Source: RGIG3009 sp045595445
GTDB lineage: Bacteria > Bacillota > Clostridia > Oscillospirales > Acutalibacteraceae
Assembly: GCA_045595445.1 (NCBI GenBank)
Contig: JAZOAK010000079.1
Coordinates: forward strand, 1 to 50,092
DNA length: 50,092 nucleotides
Direction: 5' to 3'
The notes beneath the pieces are model-generated. The model was not told the DNA's origin. It saw nothing but the letters and a program-made list of their open reading frames with translations, and did not search any database. Shown piece after piece: positions 48,083-50,092 of this stretch; the first letter of the stretch is position 1; each line of letters begins with the position of its first letter. The position numbers and the translations under genes were made by a program.

Positions 48083-49933
48083 ATGCCATTGTTTTCGTCG
48101 CGCGATACGCGCTATCGTAGTCCATTCGGGGCAGTCGAGCAAGGGACGGAAGTGTTGTTCCGTATTTGTTTGCCGCGAGACTGGGGTTGTCGCGGTGCGT
48201 GGTTTGTTCATCAAAAAGACGGCGAACTTGCCCGGTGGGACGGAATGTTCTGGGCGGGCATGGAGGGCGATGACCGTGAATGGTGGGATTGCCGATTCAC
48301 CCCCGATACGCCGGATCTTTACTGGTACTTTTTTGCGATCGACAGCGATGACGGCAGGCGCTACTTATCTTGTCTGCCGGATGGCACCGCGGCGTGTGTG
48401 GATGCACCGCGTGATTCGTGGCAGCTTACTTGTTACGGCGCTGAACTTACAACGCCCGATTGGTTGGCAGGCGGGGTGTTTTATCAGATCTTCCCCGATC
48501 GTTTTTGCTGTTCGGGTAACACGAAAGAAAACGTGCCCGCCGATCGTATCCTTCACGAGAAATGGGATGAACAGCCGCATTGGCAACCGGACGAAACCGG
48601 TGTGGTGCGCAATAACGATTTCTTCGGCGGGGATTTGGAGGGAATCCGAAGCAAGTTGGGGTATCTCCAACGACTGGGTGTCACTTGCCTGTATTTGAAT
48701 CCGATTTTTGAATCCCATTCCAACCACCGATACGATACGGCAGATTATAGCCGTATTGATCCCCTGCTCGGCACAGAGGAGGATCTGCGGCGATTGACGG
48801 CGGAGGCGCGCGAACAGGGGATCCGTGTGATTTTAGACGGTGTGTTTAGTCACACGGGCGCGGATAGTGTGTATTTTAATAAAAACGGGCGCTATGAGGA
48901 AGCGGGTGCCTATCAAACGCAGACGTCGCCGTATGCGCCGTGGTATCATTTCGCGCAGTGGCCGCATGAGTATACCGGTTGGTGGGGCTTTAATACCTTG
49001 CCGGAGGTCGACGAGCTTAACCCCTCTTTTATTACCTATATAACAGGGGAGGGCGGCATCGTTCGCAAGTGGTTGAATGTTGGTGCGTCGGGTTGGCGAC
49101 TGGACGTGGCAGACGAATTGCCGGACGGCTTTTTGGAAGCGCTGCGTACGGCGGTGAAAGAAACCGACCCTGAGGCACTCGTGCTCGGCGAGGTGTGGGA
49201 GGATGCCAGTAACAAGCAAAGCTATGGGCATCGCCGTCGGTACTTGCTTGGCAAACAACTGGACAGCGTTATGAATTATCCGTTCCGCACGGCGGTATTG
49301 GGTTTTATAAAAAACGGAAACGGTACGCACTTTTTCAACCGAGTCGGCAGCGTTGTGGAAAACTATCCGCCGCAGGTCACGCGGTTATTGATGAACTCGC
49401 TCGGAACACACGATACCGAGCGGGCGATCACGATGCTGGCCGGCGAGCCGGCAAACGGTCGCGGCAGACGCTGGCAATCCGAAACGCAGTTGTCGGATGA
49501 ACAGCGCGCAGAGGGTGTTCGCCGCTTGAAAGCGGCAGCGGTGTTGCAATATTGCCTGCCGGGAGTGCCATGTCTCTATTATGGTGACGAAACCGGCTTG
49601 GAGGGATATCGCGATCCGTTCAACCGCGGCGTGTATCCATGGGGACAGGAAAACAAGGCGCTGATCGACTGGTTCTGTCAACTTGGGCAGGCGCGCGCCG
49701 CATACGAGGCATTTCGCGAAGGTGAGTTTGTGCCAATATATGCCACAGAGGACGTGGTTGTGTTTGATCGGGTCGGCGAAAGCAGCGTGGTGCGTTGTGC
49801 GGTTAACCGTTCACAGACAGAAGTGCGCGTTCCCCTGAGCGGCGAGTGGCAAACGGTTGTCGGCGACGTTGCATTTTATCAAGATTACCTATGTTTACCA
49901 CCCTTATCCGGAAGCATTTTAGTAAAAGCGTGA
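48083..49933 (+). CDS. GH13 alpha-glucosidase family (neopullulanase/cyclomaltodextrinase-like)
   Basis: The 616-residue cytoplasmic protein (no signal peptide) has an N-terminal beta-sandwich (about 10-115) like the CBM34-type domain of neopullulanases. The (beta/alpha)8 core starts near GGVFYQIFPDRF. Catalytic residues follow GH13 patterns: DGVFSHTG, nucleophile Asp341 in GWRLDVADEL, acid/base Glu370 in GEVWED, and the stabilising Asp444 in GTHDTE. It probably hydrolyses imported maltodextrins. The ATG follows AAAGGAGG. The exact substrate is unknown. Confidence 0.93.
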   Translation: MPLFSSRDTRYRSPFGAVEQGTEVLFRICLPRDWGCRGAWFVHQKDGELARWDGMFWAGMEGDDREWWDCRFTPDTPDLYWYFFAIDSDDGRRYLSCLPDGTAACVDAPRDSWQLTCYGAELTTPDWLAGGVFYQIFPDRFCCSGNTKENVPADRILHEKWDEQPHWQPDETGVVRNNDFFGGDLEGIRSKLGYLQRLGVTCLYLNPIFESHSNHRYDTADYSRIDPLLGTEEDLRRLTAEAREQGIRVILDGVFSHTGADSVYFNKNGRYEEAGAYQTQTSPYAPWYHFAQWPHEYTGWWGFNTLPEVDELNPSFITYITGEGGIVRKWLNVGASGWRLDVADELPDGFLEALRTAVKETDPEALVLGEVWEDASNKQSYGHRRRYLLGKQLDSVMNYPFRTAVLGFIKNGNGTHFFNRVGSVVENYPPQVTRLLMNSLGTHDTERAITMLAGEPANGRGRRWQSETQLSDEQRAEGVRRLKAAAVLQYCLPGVPCLYYGDETGLEGYRDPFNRGVYPWGQENKALIDWFCQLGQARAAYEAFREGEFVPIYATEDVVVFDRVGESSVVRCAVNRSQTEVRVPLSGEWQTVVGDVAFYQDYLCLPPLSGSILVKA

Positions 49934-49971
49934 CAATTTTCAAAAAAAGCAAAAAAAGCTTCAAAAAAGTG
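49934..49971 (+). promoter_or_regulatory. A-tract UP-like element before the rRNA promoter
   Basis: Three A-runs (about 49942-49948, 49951-49957 and 49963-49968) separated by GC, GCTTC and similar steps directly precede the -35. Such phased A-tracts are typical UP elements of rRNA promoters. A shorter, similar array precedes acpP. Confidence 0.7.
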
Positions 49972-50000
49972 TTGACAAAGGGGAATTAGGGTGGTATTAT
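49972..50000 (+). promoter_or_regulatory. Strong promoter, probably of an rRNA operon
   Basis: TTGACA (49972-49977), a 17-bp spacer and TATTAT (49995-50000) follow the UP-like A-tracts. Consensus quality and the leader that follows suggest rrn. Confidence 0.82.
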
Positions 50001-50092
50001 AGCAAAGCTGCCGCAAAAAAGCGGAAGCAAAAGGACCTTGAAAATTAAACAATGCAAACGAGAAAGGAACACACTACCCGTTAATAAAGATT
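50001..50092 (+). ncRNA. rRNA operon leader (16S gene outside the window)
   Basis: This untranslated stretch includes a hairpin (GCTGCCGC at 50007-50014 with GCGGAAGC at 50021-50028) and GGACCTTGAAAATTAAAC, like the conserved pre-16S leader of clostridia with its antitermination box. The 16S sequence itself is not reached before the window ends, so this is inferred from the leader. Confidence 0.65.

Noticed and set aside
1..50092. CRISPR arrays, insertion sequences, prophage or tRNA genes
   Set aside because: I saw no regularly spaced direct repeats, transposase or phage genes, or tRNA cloverleaf sequences. The window is a core chromosomal region.

Overview
The window is the replication-origin region of a Gram-positive, anaerobic Clostridia-type chromosome. 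An Oscillospiraceae/Ruminococcaceae-like member seems most likely, but that is inference. Evidence: the rpmH/dnaA-dnaN-S4-recF-remB-gyrB-gyrA order, near-consensus sigma-A promoters with 17-bp spacers, purine-rich Shine-Dalgarno sites, B. subtilis-type parS sites, an N-terminally extended L27 with a Prp protease gene, and a pyruvate:ferredoxin oxidoreductase. Most genes read rightward, away from dnaA, as expected for a leading strand. No mobile element, CRISPR array or tRNA was seen.

Layout. 1-510: rpmH (minus) with its own promoter and terminator, divergent from the dnaA promoter. 508-12855: dnaA, oriC, dnaN, S4 protein, recF, remB, gyrB, two related membrane proteins, gyrA, mnmE. 12902-15509: pduL (minus), uracil-DNA glycosylase, and a DD-carboxypeptidase-fold protein lacking its catalytic serine. 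15583-19248: glycolytic operon pgk-tpiA-gpmI. 19301-22383 (minus): holB-ricT-rmuC. 22511-24989: zinc ABC transporter znuA-znuC-znuB, divergent from holB. 25024-25890 (minus): CBS/CorC protein. 26112-29639: PFOR. 29777-34329: MoxR-DUF58-transglutaminase operon. 34418-36255: three parS sites and parA-parB, then serS. 37697-38262: likely preQ1-type riboswitch and queT. 38294-39901: a membrane acyltransferase-like protein (minus) and a DUF554 protein. 39928-43682: L21 leader, rplU-prp-rpmA, obgE-mrnC-yitT. 43720-44017: acpP. 44111-47928 (minus): GTP-type PEPCK, then ywlE-rimI-tsaD. 48083-49933: GH13 glucosidase. 49972-end: a strong promoter and leader that look like the start of an rRNA operon; the 16S gene lies outside.

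How the genes fit together. The first 12 kb and parAB/parS handle initiation, clamp loading, supercoiling and segregation. PFOR, the pgk-tpiA-gpmI trio, PEPCK and PduL outline fermentative carbon flow between pyruvate, acetyl-CoA, acyl phosphates and C4 acids. Translation is represented by L34, L21, L27 with Prp, ObgE, SerRS, MnmE, TsaD and RimI.

Most unusual points: (i) two tandemly duplicated YcxB-like membrane proteins between gyrB and gyrA; (ii) a predicted penicillin-binding-fold pseudoenzyme (Ser to Ala, Lys to Arg, SxN lost); (iii) a transglutaminase-like protein with Ser at the expected Cys position; (iv) a 13-bp inverted repeat carrying DnaA-box-like cores at the recF-remB junction; (v) a DnaA-trio-like element in front of dnaN; (vi) a pseudoknot-capable leader in front of queT. 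I did not find clear evidence for an entirely new multi-gene system. The duplicated YcxB-like pair is the best candidate for unknown biology.
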